Notes: generated from the sequence alone by a model not told the origin. A stretch of 64,000 nucleotides of DNA from Leptolyngbya boryana PCC 6306 (GCF_000353285.1 NZ_KB731324.1:576577-640576), one strand, 5' to 3'; positions 53,290 to 62,461 are shown, counted from the first letter of the stretch. Program-made: numbers and translations.

Positions 53290-56200
53290 ATGTTTACAGC
53301 GAAAGCTAGTCAAACCTACCCAGCTTCTTCAATTTCAATCTCTCCCTCTGCCCACACTAAAAATCATTCCGTTGATCAACCTAGAGTTTCCCATGTCGAA
53401 GCAACTTACGCGCTCTCTTCAATTCAGCAGGGTATGTTGTTTCATCACCGATACGAACCGAATTCTGGCGTAGATATTGAACAAGTGGTTTGCAGGCTAC
53501 AAGAGAATCTGGAGGTTGATCGCTTCGCCCGAGCATGGCAGCAACTAATCGATCGACATCCCATTCTCAGAACTCGCTTCGGTTGGAACGCACAAAATGA
53601 GCCGATCCAGCAAGTCCTAGCAGTCGATGAAATCACGATCCAGTACCACGATTGGCGATCAAACACAGCAGATCAGCAAATTCGGAAATTCAAAGCATTT
53701 CTACGCTGCGATCGCCAAAATGGATTTGATTTCTCTGGGTCATTAATGCGATTTGTGCTTTTCCAAACCGCCCCTGATGTGTATCAGTTCGTTTGGACAT
53801 TCCATCACATTCTGTTAGATGGGAGATCGATCACGCAGATTCTGCAAGAAGTCTTTGCTCTGTACGATAATCCAGCACAACCGCTTCCTGCACGTCGCTC
53901 TTATCAAGATTACATTGAGCAGCTTCATCAGCAAGACTGGTCGCATTCCAAATCGTATTGGCAAGACTTGCTCAAGGGATTCACAACTCCGACTCCTTTA
54001 CTGCATGCTCCATCACTGCATCAAACACAGACCCAATCTGGGCATGGAACTGCTCGATTAAACTGCTCGATCTCATTGACAGCACAACTGAAATCATTCG
54101 CTCAGCAACATCACATCACGCCAAATACTCTAGTTCAAGCTGCTTGGGCATTACTCTTACATCGCTATAGCAATGAAACATCTATTGTTTTTGGAGTAAC
54201 AAGAGCTTGTCGCCGATCTTTACTTCCCGATGGCGACTCGATCATTGGATTAATGATGAATACGCTGCCTGTGCGCGTAGAGATTACAGACGAAACAACG
54301 GTTTTACCTTGGCTACAAGCACTGCGATCGCAACATCTTGCTGTCCGTCCTCATGAAAATACACCTTTGTCTCTGGTGCAGGATTGGAGTGATGTCCCCC
54401 GTGGAACAGGATTGTTTGAAAGTATTGTCGTCTTTGAACATGAGAACTTCAACGATCGCCTGAAACAAGATAAACACCGCTCCTTTAAGCTGATTGAACA
54501 ACCTTCATTTCCATTAGTCTTAATTGCAAGTTTAGGAACAGCTTTAGAGTTACAGATTTCTTACGATCGAGCAAGATTTACCCCTGAGACGATCAAACGC
54601 ATGTTAGATCATCTTCAGGTGCTCTTGCATGGAATGATTGCCAATCCGCAGCAATCCTTGTCCGACCTGCCGCTAATTACGGCTGCTGAACGCCATCAAC
54701 TGTTGTTTGATTGGAATGCAACGGCTGCAGACTATCAAGCGCAGCAATGCTTACATCAACTTTTCGAGGCACAGGTTGAAAAAACACCCAATGCGATCGC
54801 AACAGTCTTCCGACAACAATCGCTAACTTATGCTGAGCTGAATCAGCAAGCAAATCAGATTGCTCACTATCTACGATCGCTAGGAGTCGGGGCTGGACAG
54901 TTTGTCGCAGTCTTTCTCGATCGCGGCTTGGAAATGATTCCTACGCTGCTTGGTATTCTCAAAGCTGGAGCTGCTTATATTCCATTAGAAACAAGTTTCC
55001 CACCTGCTCGAATCGAATGGATTCTGGAATCGCTGGCTGTTCAAGTTGTCATCACTCAAGTGCGCTACGTTGCAATACTTGAGTCATTGTATTTGCGGAA
55101 TTTACAGCATCTTGTTTGTTTAGATGTGAACTATCCAGTTTTTTCAGATGTCAAAGTTTCCACACAAGCAGACATTCAACAATCCTCGATCGAGAATTTG
55201 CCGCTGCATTGTACTTCTGAAGATACAGCCTATGTAATTTTTACTTCTGGTTCAACTGGGACGCCAAAAGGTGTTGTGGTCAAGCATCAGCCTGTGATCA
55301 ATTTGATCGAATGGGTGAATCGCACCTTTAATGTAAATCATCAAGATCGAGTTTTATTCATTACTTCCCTCTGCTTTGATCTCTCGGTCTATGACATCTT
55401 TGGATTGCTTGCAGCAGGCGGCTCGATTCAAATTGCTTCGAGTGATGATGTGCGCGATCCTCAAGTATTGATCAATCTTCTCAAAACAGAGCCAATTACG
55501 TTTTGGGATTCTGCTCCGCCAGCATTACAGCAGCTTTCATCGTTTTTCCCCTCCCTGCTCGATGGTCCCTCTTCACTGCGGCTTGTGTTTATGAGTGGAG
55601 ATTGGATTCCAGTGACGCTCCCAACTGCATTGCAAACGACATTTCCAGGTGTTGAAGTCGTGTCATTGGGCGGTGCAACAGAAGCAACAGTTTGGTCGAA
55701 CTACTATCGCATCGATCGCGTTGAACCGCACTGGAAAAGTATTCCTTATGGGAAACCGATTCAGAATGCTCAGTACTATGTTTTAGATGCCAAGTTAAAC
55801 CCTTGCCCAATTGGCGTGACAGGTGAACTGTACATTGCAGGAGATTGCTTGGCAGTTGGCTACACTGATCCGGTTAAAACCGAAGAACGCTTTCTGCCAA
55901 ACCCATTTGTGCCCGGTACAAAAATCTATCGAACTGGAGATCTCGCCCGTTTCTTTGAAGATGGCAATATCGAATTTTTGGGACGCATTGATCATCAAGT
56001 CAAAGTACGAGGCTATCGAATTGAGCTAGGTGAGATTGAAGGTGTGCTTTCACAACATCGATCGATTACCGATGCGATCGTCATGGCACGAGAAGATCAA
56101 CCTGGAGACAAACGTCTCGTCGCGTATATTGTGGCTCAAGCCAAACTTGATGCAAATGACGTTCGACAACATCTGCGCGAGAAGCTGCCAGAGTACATGG

Positions 56201-57306
56201 TTCCGTCTGCGATCGTATTTTTAGATGCAATTCCTTTGACTCAAAATGGGAAGGTCGATCGACGAGCTTTGCCCATGCCGGAAGCCGTTCGGGTTGAGCG
56301 TAATGATGTCATTGAACTCACTCAGAATCCACTGGAACGGCAGTTAATGTTCATGTGGGAAAAAGCATTGGACATTCAACCGATCGCGACCACGGACAAT
56401 TTCTTTGATTTAGGGGGCAACTCTATTACGGCGGTGAAGCTGATCAACCAGATGGAAAAAGCATTTGGGCGACAGTTTTCTGTTGCTGCATTATTTCAAG
56501 CGCCTACGATCGCCCAATTTGCCGAAATTATCCGAGATGGACAAGAAATCGATCCCTGGGCAATTATCGAAATCAATCCGTTGAATGGGAAAAAACCACC
56601 GCTCTTCTGGTGTCAGAACTATGGCGATTTACTTCCGCATCTTGATCCGGAGCAGCCATTTTTTGCGCTGGAATCTGGCTATCAGCAAGTCACAAGCCCA
56701 GAGACTCATATTAAAGATTGGGCGGCAGGTTATGTCGATCGCATTCGGGATATTCAGCCTGAAGGACCGTATTTTATTGGAGGCTATTGTTTTGGGGGCT
56801 ATGTTGCCTTAGAGATTGCTCAAATGTTGCGATCGCAGGGTCAAGAGGTTGCACTCTTGATTTTAGTAGAAACCTTTGGACCGGGTGTCCCTCAATATCA
56901 GCACCAAAAACTTACGGCACGCAATGTAGTTCTTTACACAACTAGTATTCGCCGTCGCATTCTCGGAGCCTTCGATCGACATTGGCACGCGATCGAAGAT
57001 CAAAAAATCGCTCAGAAAACCGGGGGTCGAGTAGTGAAAGTCAATTTACCCCCTGCTAAACCCATTCAACGTGCTGTTCAAAGTTATGAGATACAGCCTT
57101 ACTCTGGGCGGGTTGTGATGTTTGAGGCAGCATTGAGTTCGCTCAAGTCGAGATTAGCTCCAAGAGCCTTCTGGGACAATATTTTCAAGGGGGACTTCTC
57201 GATCGAGCGGGTCAGCGGAACGCACCACACTGTGGTGTATCACAACAATGGGCGCGATCTGATGCAGCGGATTCAAGCCTACCTGGAGCAATATCGCCTC
57301 AAGTGA
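53290..57306 (+). CDS. Single-module nonribosomal peptide synthetase (C-A-PCP-TE)
   Basis: 1338 residues. Condensation domain ~35-470 (I-Q-Q-G-M-L-F-H, active site H-H-I-L-L-D-G at 172-178). Adenylation domain ~490-1000 (F-T-S-G-S-T-G-T-P-K-G, Y-R-T-G-D-L, N-G-K-V-D-R). Carrier F-D-L-G-G-N-S-I with Ser1045 for phosphopantetheine. Thioesterase ~1095-1335 with G-Y-C-F-G-G: the nucleophile is Cys1167, the acid is Glu1194 (27 residues on, where the Srf TE Asp lies) and the base His1312. My tentative specificity code, D-L-Y-D-F-S-L-V-W-K, recalls Cys-type codes. It would join an acyl or aminoacyl donor to one amino acid and release it. No other modules, tailoring enzymes or phosphopantetheinyl transferase are adjacent. 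Confidence 0.92.
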   Translation: MFTAKASQTYPASSISISPSAHTKNHSVDQPRVSHVEATYALSSIQQGMLFHHRYEPNSGVDIEQVVCRLQENLEVDRFARAWQQLIDRHPILRTRFGWNAQNEPIQQVLAVDEITIQYHDWRSNTADQQIRKFKAFLRCDRQNGFDFSGSLMRFVLFQTAPDVYQFVWTFHHILLDGRSITQILQEVFALYDNPAQPLPARRSYQDYIEQLHQQDWSHSKSYWQDLLKGFTTPTPLLHAPSLHQTQTQSGHGTARLNCSISLTAQLKSFAQQHHITPNTLVQAAWALLLHRYSNETSIVFGVTRACRRSLLPDGDSIIGLMMNTLPVRVEITDETTVLPWLQALRSQHLAVRPHENTPLSLVQDWSDVPRGTGLFESIVVFEHENFNDRLKQDKHRSFKLIEQPSFPLVLIASLGTALELQISYDRARFTPETIKRMLDHLQVLLHGMIANPQQSLSDLPLITAAERHQLLFDWNATAADYQAQQCLHQLFEAQVEKTPNAIATVFRQQSLTYAELNQQANQIAHYLRSLGVGAGQFVAVFLDRGLEMIPTLLGILKAGAAYIPLETSFPPARIEWILESLAVQVVITQVRYVAILESLYLRNLQHLVCLDVNYPVFSDVKVSTQADIQQSSIENLPLHCTSEDTAYVIFTSGSTGTPKGVVVKHQPVINLIEWVNRTFNVNHQDRVLFITSLCFDLSVYDIFGLLAAGGSIQIASSDDVRDPQVLINLLKTEPITFWDSAPPALQQLSSFFPSLLDGPSSLRLVFMSGDWIPVTLPTALQTTFPGVEVVSLGGATEATVWSNYYRIDRVEPHWKSIPYGKPIQNAQYYVLDAKLNPCPIGVTGELYIAGDCLAVGYTDPVKTEERFLPNPFVPGTKIYRTGDLARFFEDGNIEFLGRIDHQVKVRGYRIELGEIEGVLSQHRSITDAIVMAREDQPGDKRLVAYIVAQAKLDANDVRQHLREKLPEYMVPSAIVFLDAIPLTQNGKVDRRALPMPEAVRVERNDVIELTQNPLERQLMFMWEKALDIQPIATTDNFFDLGGNSITAVKLINQMEKAFGRQFSVAALFQAPTIAQFAEIIRDGQEIDPWAIIEINPLNGKKPPLFWCQNYGDLLPHLDPEQPFFALESGYQQVTSPETHIKDWAAGYVDRIRDIQPEGPYFIGGYCFGGYVALEIAQMLRSQGQEVALLILVETFGPGVPQYQHQKLTARNVVLYTTSIRRRILGAFDRHWHAIEDQKIAQKTGGRVVKVNLPPAKPIQRAVQSYEIQPYSGRVVMFEAALSSLKSRLAPRAFWDNIFKGDFSIERVSGTHHTVVYHNNGRDLMQRIQAYLEQYRLK

Positions 57307-57341
57307 AGTCCGATCCGCCGATGGGGAATCTTGCAGACTCG

Positions 57342-58421
57342 TTAAAATCCGTCCACTGACCAGTGCGGCGGATCGTACTCTAATTTGTACACCCCAAACG
57401 TTGCCCCAACCTCCCAGAGTGTGGCATTCTGACTTGCATCTCCGGTTCCTGGAACAGTCACCATTTGTCCATTCCCATTTTGCATTCGTAGTGGGGGCTT
57501 CCAAGTGACGATCCAATCGATCGCTAAAGCCTGAGTATGTCGAGACTGGAGTGCGGCTGGATTGCCTCCAATGCCAAATGCGTTCACCATGTCTCGTGCC
57601 GCTTGGTAAGATGCCGCATCCGTGTAATGCACCCAATCAATATCAACTCCCACCATCGGCGGCACATCCCACGGAGCAAAGTCTCGATTGTTCAATTGCA
57701 CCGCATAGTGCATCATGTAAGCCCGCTGAGGGGGTCGGTAGGTATTCGTAACTTCGATCTCTGCTCCTGCATCTTTCAGCGCTTTTTCAAATGCGCGCAC
57801 TCTTTGACGGAATGGAGATGCCAAATCATCGATCGACTGACTCGCGGGAAAAAATCGTACCCATTGCGCCCCGCTTAGCCTCGCTCTCTGCCGTCGAGCA
57901 TACTCTGTCAGAATTGCTAGCCCCGGCGCATAATCGCTACCTAGCTTCTGTTTTGTTGCGGCTGAAAGCGTAGCATCTAATCGAGGTCGAAAATTCACAT
58001 CCAAAATTTTGTAGGCTTCGGTCATGCCTTTCGTACTACCTAGCCCAAAATTTCCATCTAAGGTTAAAGCTGGATTGAGCCGCCCAATGACATTAAGGCT
58101 CCGCTGTAAATCCCGCACTTCTGCTGCACCGTAGTTCAAATAACTCAGCAACATGGCTGCGCTTAGATCGGCGACGCGATAGATAAATCCTTGACTCAGC
58201 GCTTTGGTATAGGTCGCATTGCCCACAATTCCATCGGCGATTAAACCGTTCTTTTGCTGGTAATCTTTTGTAACTCGATCGCTCACACTACCGAAGCCAT
58301 TATCGACAGCCCCGATCGGGAAATTTTGATCTTGTAAAAATCGCTGCCATGCACCAACGGCTGCCCCAGTCGAGCCACGCTGAATCACGGGTAATCTTAA
58401 AGCATTGATATTAAATGCCAT
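57342..58421 (-). CDS. Peptidoglycan-binding, M15-like peptidase
   Basis: 359 residues from the ATG at 58421, chosen because AGGAGAG lies 3 nt upstream; the in-frame ATG at 58439 would place that site inside the gene. There are two peptidoglycan_binding_1-like repeats (~10-75: R-G-S-T-G-A-A-V-x-x-W-Q-x-F-L; ~95-160). An M15-type domain (~235-355) has S-R-H-T-Q-A-L-A-I-D-W (zinc His and Asp) and P-P-H-W-S-V-D (third His). No signal peptide is evident. It would cleave cell-wall cross-links or act as an autolysin. It is convergent with the NRPS; a 9-bp inverted pair (57311/57367) flanks its stop. Confidence 0.82.
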   Translation of the reverse strand: MAFNINALRLPVIQRGSTGAAVGAWQRFLQDQNFPIGAVDNGFGSVSDRVTKDYQQKNGLIADGIVGNATYTKALSQGFIYRVADLSAAMLLSYLNYGAAEVRDLQRSLNVIGRLNPALTLDGNFGLGSTKGMTEAYKILDVNFRPRLDATLSAATKQKLGSDYAPGLAILTEYARRQRARLSGAQWVRFFPASQSIDDLASPFRQRVRAFEKALKDAGAEIEVTNTYRPPQRAYMMHYAVQLNNRDFAPWDVPPMVGVDIDWVHYTDAASYQAARDMVNAFGIGGNPAALQSRHTQALAIDWIVTWKPPLRMQNGNGQMVTVPGTGDASQNATLWEVGATFGVYKLEYDPPHWSVDGF

Positions 58422-58485
58422 ACTCTCTCCTGAAACCAATGCAGGCGTTTGTAAATCGCCTCGCGATCCATCATACTGAGCGGCT

Positions 58486-58528
58486 GAAAAAAAGGATGTA
58501 ACGGTTGGTCAAAATACGTTACATCCTT
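58486..58528 (-). terminator. Terminator of the DUF3318 gene
   Basis: A 12-bp perfect stem (AAGGATGTAACG/CGTTACATCCTT, 13-nt loop) is followed on the minus strand by seven T, 45 bp after the stop. Confidence 0.9.
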
Positions 58529-58572
58529 GAAGGATTGATTCTTTTGTGGGGGAATAGGGAGATAGAAGATCC

Positions 58573-59217
58573 CTAAAAATCTGCCGGAGCTGCCGATCGC
58601 ATCTTCGCTTTCGCTTTTGCTGCACTCTTCTTCAGTGCATCCAGACGCGCCTGATATTTTGCGCGCTGTCTTTTTTTGGGAGTTTGATCAATTAAAGTCT
58701 TTAACGCGCTGCCCAAACTCTTGTAGGCATTCGGCAAAGTGTAGCCGAAGCGAGTTGCTAATTGGATAGCGCGCTCGTCGGCTTCGATCGCTTCTTTGAC
58801 ATTCTTCTCGCTGTTGTTCTTCTGATAGAGTCGCCAGCCAGCAACCCCCGATAATCCCATCGCTAACAGCAATAACAATCCATCTTGTACCCACAGTTCC
58901 CCGACTGCGCCGCCAAGTCCGATCGCTAATGCTGCCATCTCCCAACCGTCTTTCGGGATCGTGTCCGCTTGAACTCGCGCGACTTCATGCCAAAACAAGA
59001 GATTTCGTTGGTCGATCGCCAACTGATCCCATTTCGGCATATCAATTTGGATCTCGATCTCATCCCGACCGATTTCCTCACAGGTGATCAGTGGAGGATT
59101 GACCGCGGTCGTTGTTTCGATCGTGACCCAACTCTGCAATTCCGGGGGTAGCAGGGTCTTCAAGCGACGTAACTCGCTCATGTCGGCTCTAGCGGACGAG
59201 GTTGCATAAGATGTCAT
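58573..59217 (-). CDS. DUF3318 domain protein
   Basis: 214 residues. It has the cyanobacterial DUF3318 layout: L-R-R-L-K-T-L-L-P-P-E-L, then Q-R-N-L-L-F-W-H-E-V-A-R, two hydrophobic helices (~95-130), E-A-I-E-A-D-E-R-A-I-x-L-A and a Lys/Ala-rich C-terminus. It is probably membrane-associated. Function unknown. Its promoter region is shared with nothing; a small membrane protein gene lies upstream on the same strand. Confidence 0.85.
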   Translation of the reverse strand: MTSYATSSARADMSELRRLKTLLPPELQSWVTIETTTAVNPPLITCEEIGRDEIEIQIDMPKWDQLAIDQRNLLFWHEVARVQADTIPKDGWEMAALAIGLGGAVGELWVQDGLLLLLAMGLSGVAGWRLYQKNNSEKNVKEAIEADERAIQLATRFGYTLPNAYKSLGSALKTLIDQTPKKRQRAKYQARLDALKKSAAKAKAKMRSAAPADF

Positions 59218-59353
59218 GGACTTCAGCCTCAGAATGAACGCCTATCCTCATAATATTGCGATCTTAGCGATTCTACGGAGGATGGGTATAGGTGAATTCA
59301 TTCTGCCTGATAAAAGTCTTATCAAGCAAGTCGTGCGAACCGAATCTTTTCAA

Positions 59354-59530
59354 TTAATTCGATAGTTTGGTGGGTATGGGTTGGGGACTCTCTGGCGCGT
59401 AGTGGGAAATGACCACGATCGGTAAAATCAACGTAATCAATGCGATCGCAGTTCCAACAAGATTGACAACAAAATTGGCAGATACGGGATGCGATCGTTT
59501 CGGAGCGGTAGCCTCACTACCTATGTGCAT
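59354..59530 (-). CDS. Small single-pass membrane protein, putative
   Basis: 58 residues from the ATG at 59530; the frame extends to a TTG at 59551. A soluble, basic N-terminus precedes one hydrophobic helix (~20-41) and a Pro-rich tail. There is no clear ribosome binding site and no recognised family. It could be a true small membrane protein or chance. Confidence 0.4.
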   Translation of the reverse strand: MHIGSEATAPKRSHPVSANFVVNLVGTAIALITLILPIVVISHYAPESPQPIPTKLSN

Positions 59531-59551
59531 AGAGCGTTTTAACCAACTCAA

Positions 59552-59898
59552 TAAGGTTCAGCAGGAAAGCCCTGATTCTTTCCTAGTTAACCCAGGTCAG
59601 AGAAATACATTTCACTGTATGAATAATTTTAGCTAATTTTTCCCAGGTTTCTGTTGCTCATAAACAATCCTGATAACTCTCATGTAGCAACGGATACATA
59701 ATGCTGTTTTGGGTGAATCTTGCAAGGATTTTTGTCTACCTCGGGGTAGATGCTGGTTGAGCGATCGAGTTTCTACTCTCAACATCGTTATTTCCGAACT
59801 TGGGCTGTACGGTTCTACTGACTGTGGCACAGCAAGTGCTTTGCTAAAGTAAGGTTAATCGAGATTGAAATTTGATCCTCAGTTGCGAGGTACAGACT
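59552..59898. other. Spacer (347 bp) upstream of DUF760
   Basis: AT-rich with a small stem-loop (TCTACC-TCGG-GGTAGA, 59735-59750). No gene is supported. It should carry the promoter for the DUF760-mutY unit. Confidence 0.4.
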
Positions 59899-60222
59899 GT
59901 GAACGATACTTCTAATCAACTTCCTGAGTTTCTTCAAGGTGCGGGCGATGCTAGCGGTAAGCTGCTTCAATATGTACAGTCGCTTGAGCCTGAAACGATC
60001 GCTCAACTTTCTAAGCCGTCCTCACCTGAAGTGCTGCAAGTGATGGAGCGCAACATTATCGGGCTGTTGGGCGGTCTGCCTCCTGAAAGTTTTGATGTGA
60101 TGATTACGACGAACCGCGAGTCTTTAGGCAGATTGCTCGCGTCGGCAATGATGAGCGGATACTTCCTGAAAAGCGCTGAACAGCGGTTGGCATTGGAAAA
60201 ATCATGGTCAGATGTCCAATAA
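59899..60222 (+). CDS. DUF760 domain protein
   Basis: 107 residues from the GTG at 59899, selected because GAGG is 8 nt upstream; the TTG at 59872 is in the same frame. The DUF760 core is clear: L-L-Q-Y-V-Q-S-L-x-P-E-T-I-A-Q-L-S-K-P, V-L-Q-V-M-E-R-N-I-I-G-L-L-G, and R-L-L-A-S-A-M-M-S-G-Y-F-L. The family is found in cyanobacteria and plastids with no firmly established role. It overlaps mutY by 11 bp, so the two are translated together. Confidence 0.87.
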   Translation: MNDTSNQLPEFLQGAGDASGKLLQYVQSLEPETIAQLSKPSSPEVLQVMERNIIGLLGGLPPESFDVMITTNRESLGRLLASAMMSGYFLKSAEQRLALEKSWSDVQ

Positions 60223-61336
60223 GAAATCGATAAAGTCCTCTAGCTCGGCAGGGAGTTTCTCTCTGCCGAATTTTTTGGTGTCTGAATTGCGATCGCGCTT
60301 ACTGGATTGGTATGCAACATCGGGGCGTTCTCTCCCTTGGCGCGAGACACGAGATCCTTATCGGATCTGGATTTCGGAAATTATGCTTCAGCAGACTCAG
60401 GTGAAAACGGTGATCCCGTATTTCGATCGCTGGATACAACAATTTCCTTCAGTGCAGAGTCTTGCTGATGCTGAATTGCAAACAGTGCTAAAAGCTTGGG
60501 AAGGTTTAGGCTACTATGCTCGCGCTCGCAATCTGCATCGGGCGGCAAAGCAAATTGCTGAAACTGGGTTTCCAACTGATTTGGATAGCATCCAAGCACT
60601 GCCTGGAATTGGACGAACGACCGCAGGGGGAATTCTCAGTGCGGCGTTTGATCAACCGATTTCGATTCTCGATGGCAATGTCAAACGAGTTTTAGCGCGA
60701 CTGATTGCATTAGACAAGGTTCCAAATAAGGCTTTGACGCAACTCTGGGCGATTTCCGATCAATTGATTGATCCCGAAAACGGGCGTGATTTTAACCAAG
60801 CATTGATGGACTTAGGGGCAACGGTTTGCACACCGAAAAATCCAGCCTGTTTGGTTTGTCCTTGGCGATCGCACTGCAAGGCTTACAATCTAGGAGTTCA
60901 GTCGGAGCTACCTATGTCAGAAACTCGTACAGCGATTCCTCATAAAGTTATTGGTGTTGCGGTGATTTGGAAGGATCAGCGCATTTTAATCGATCGCCGA
61001 AAACCCGAAGGCTTACTCGGGGGATTGTGGGAATTTCCGGGCGGAAAGTTAGAACCCGGAGAAACGATCGAGGAATGTATTCAGCGAGAAATTCGAGAAG
61101 AATTAGCGATCGACATTGCAGTAGGCGAACAACTTATCGTCGTTGATCATACCTACACTCATTTTCGAGTCACCTTGAATGTGCATCACTGTCAATATTT
61201 AGCAGGCGAACCCCAAGCGATCGAATGTGATGAGATTCGCTGGGTCGCTGTTGATGAATTATCAGACTATCCTTTCCCGAAAGCGAACATCAAAATTATC
61301 GAGGCGCTGCGCTCAGTGAGCTTTTCCGGCTCCTAG
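60212..61336 (+). CDS. mutY: A/G-specific adenine DNA glycosylase with NUDIX-like domain
   Basis: 374 residues. The HhH-GPD domain (~25-235) has S-E-I-M-L-Q-Q-T-Q-V (catalytic Glu), L-P-G-I-G-R-T-T-A-G-G (hairpin), I-L-D-G-N-V-K-R-V (Asp) and the 4Fe-4S cysteines C-x6-C-x2-C-x5-C. The C-terminal domain (~245-370) has a NUDIX-type box G-G-K-L-E-P-G-E-T-x-E-E-C ... R-E-I-R-E-E-L, which in MutY reads 8-oxoG opposite A. It prevents G:C to T:A mutation. The 3' end overlaps the livF-like gene by 24 bp on the opposite strand. Confidence 0.95.
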   Translation: MSNKKSIKSSSSAGSFSLPNFLVSELRSRLLDWYATSGRSLPWRETRDPYRIWISEIMLQQTQVKTVIPYFDRWIQQFPSVQSLADAELQTVLKAWEGLGYYARARNLHRAAKQIAETGFPTDLDSIQALPGIGRTTAGGILSAAFDQPISILDGNVKRVLARLIALDKVPNKALTQLWAISDQLIDPENGRDFNQALMDLGATVCTPKNPACLVCPWRSHCKAYNLGVQSELPMSETRTAIPHKVIGVAVIWKDQRILIDRRKPEGLLGGLWEFPGGKLEPGETIEECIQREIREELAIDIAVGEQLIVVDHTYTHFRVTLNVHHCQYLAGEPQAIECDEIRWVAVDELSDYPFPKANIKIIEALRSVSFSGS

Positions 61337-62038
61337 ATAAAGTTCCGCCACTTTGGGATTGTTTAATAACTCAGAGCCTGCGCCTTCAAAGCGATCGCGT
61401 CCTGCTTCTAAAACGTAGCCGCGATCTGCCATTTCTAGAGCTTTCCGGGCATTTTGCTCGACCAGTACGATCGCCGTTCCATCGCGATTAATTTGGCGAA
61501 TCTGCTCAAAAACGCTATTGACGAGAATGGGAGACAATGCTGCTGAAGGTTCATCGAGCAACAGCAAACTCGGTTTCAGCATCAGCGCTTTTCCCATCGC
61601 TAACATCTGCCGCTCTCCGCCCGATAGGGTTCCTGCCCGTTGTTTCCGGCGTTCTGCGAGGCGAGGGAATCGCATATAGATTTCATCTTTGAGCGGCTGT
61701 AAAGGCTCATCTCGGACAAATGCACCCATTTCCAAATTTTCTTCGATCGACAACGACGGAAATACATTTGCGATTTGGGGAACGTAACACATGCCTTGGC
61801 GGACGATCTGATCCGATCGCAAGCCAGTAATATTCTGACCTTTGAAATGAATGCTGCCCGTATGGGGAGTCAGCAAACCGAACACGGTTTTTGCCAGCGT
61901 TGACTTTCCGGCTCCATTCGGTCCAATAATCGCCACCAATTCACCCGGATACACCCGCATGTTTGCGCCTTGCAAAATGTCGAGATCTTTTACATAGCCT
62001 GCGTGAACATTTTGGACATCAAGAATTGGCGAGGTCAT
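61313..62038 (-). CDS. livF: LivF-like branched-chain amino acid ABC transporter ATPase
   Basis: 241 residues. Walker A G-P-N-G-A-G-K-S-T-L, signature L-S-G-G-E-R-Q-M-L, Walker B L-L-L-D-E-P-S-A-A-L-S and H-loop replaced by the LivF-typical V-L-V-E-Q-N are all seen. The short length without a C-terminal extension is LivF rather than LivG. It would energise branched-chain or neutral amino acid uptake (N-I/Nat-type in cyanobacteria) with partners encoded elsewhere. It is an isolated gene, convergent with mutY. Confidence 0.9.
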   Translation of the reverse strand: MTSPILDVQNVHAGYVKDLDILQGANMRVYPGELVAIIGPNGAGKSTLAKTVFGLLTPHTGSIHFKGQNITGLRSDQIVRQGMCYVPQIANVFPSLSIEENLEMGAFVRDEPLQPLKDEIYMRFPRLAERRKQRAGTLSGGERQMLAMGKALMLKPSLLLLDEPSAALSPILVNSVFEQIRQINRDGTAIVLVEQNARKALEMADRGYVLEAGRDRFEGAGSELLNNPKVAELYLGAGKAH

Positions 62039-62137
62039 AAGAACCGAAATGCGGAAGGATCAATTAGCAACTCTAACATCCTTCGGCATTCGCGGAAGTT
62101 TGCAGATGACTTGAGGGCTTGTGGCAGTCCTAAATTG

Positions 62138-62192
62138 GGTGGGGAGTAGGGAGTAGGGGGTAATTTTTTCTACTCCCCACTCCCCACTCTTT
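62138..62192. repeat. G-rich/C-rich imperfect inverted repeat, copy 4
   Basis: A GTGGGGAGTAGGGAGTAGGG arm (62139-62158) and a CTACTCCCCACTCCCCAC arm (62170-62187) with a T-rich loop, between livF and the ferredoxin gene. It is the best-preserved of the four copies. Confidence 0.7.
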
Positions 62193-62233
62193 TAGCCTTT
62201 ACAACTCAAACATTGCGCGGTTTGAATTGCCGC

Positions 62234-62461
62234 TTACTGCGGTGTAGATTGCAGATCAGGGCGTTCTTCGGGCAAGATCGCGCCTTCAACCGGACAGACT
62301 TGGAGACAGATCCCGCAATCAATACAGGTCGTGAAATCAATCCAGTACCAATCTGTGCCTTTTGTATTTTTGCCAGGCCCTTCATGAATGCAGGCAACTG
62401 GACAAGCATCGACGCAATCGGCAACGCCTTCGCAGATATTTGTAACGATCGTATGAGACAC
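62234..62461 (-). CDS. Ferredoxin with two Fe-S cluster motifs (bacterial 4Fe-4S/7Fe-type)
   Basis: 75 residues from the GTG at 62461 (V-S-H-T-I-V-T-N-I-C); an upstream frame adds seven unlikely residues. The second cluster is classical: C-I-D-C-G-I-C-L-Q-V-C-P. The first is irregular: C-E-G-V-A-D-C-V-D-A-C-P-V-A-C, with five residues between the first two cysteines, and resembles 7Fe ferredoxins of the Azotobacter FdI type. The middle loop G-P-G-K-N-T-K-G-T-D-W-Y is longer than in 2[4Fe-4S] clostridial forms. It carries electrons at low potential; its partner is not evident here. Confidence 0.85.
   Translation of the reverse strand: MSHTIVTNICEGVADCVDACPVACIHEGPGKNTKGTDWYWIDFTTCIDCGICLQVCPVEGAILPEERPDLQSTPQ

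Noticed and set aside
53290-54700. Heterocyclisation (Cy) domain in the NRPS, suggested by the Cys-like adenylation code
   Set aside because: The active site reads H-H-x3-D-G, the ordinary condensation motif, not D-x4-D-x2-S.
59409-59636. 75-codon plus-strand frame opposite the small membrane protein
   Set aside because: Both strands are open here, but only the minus frame shows a hydrophobic helix; the plus frame lacks any pattern.
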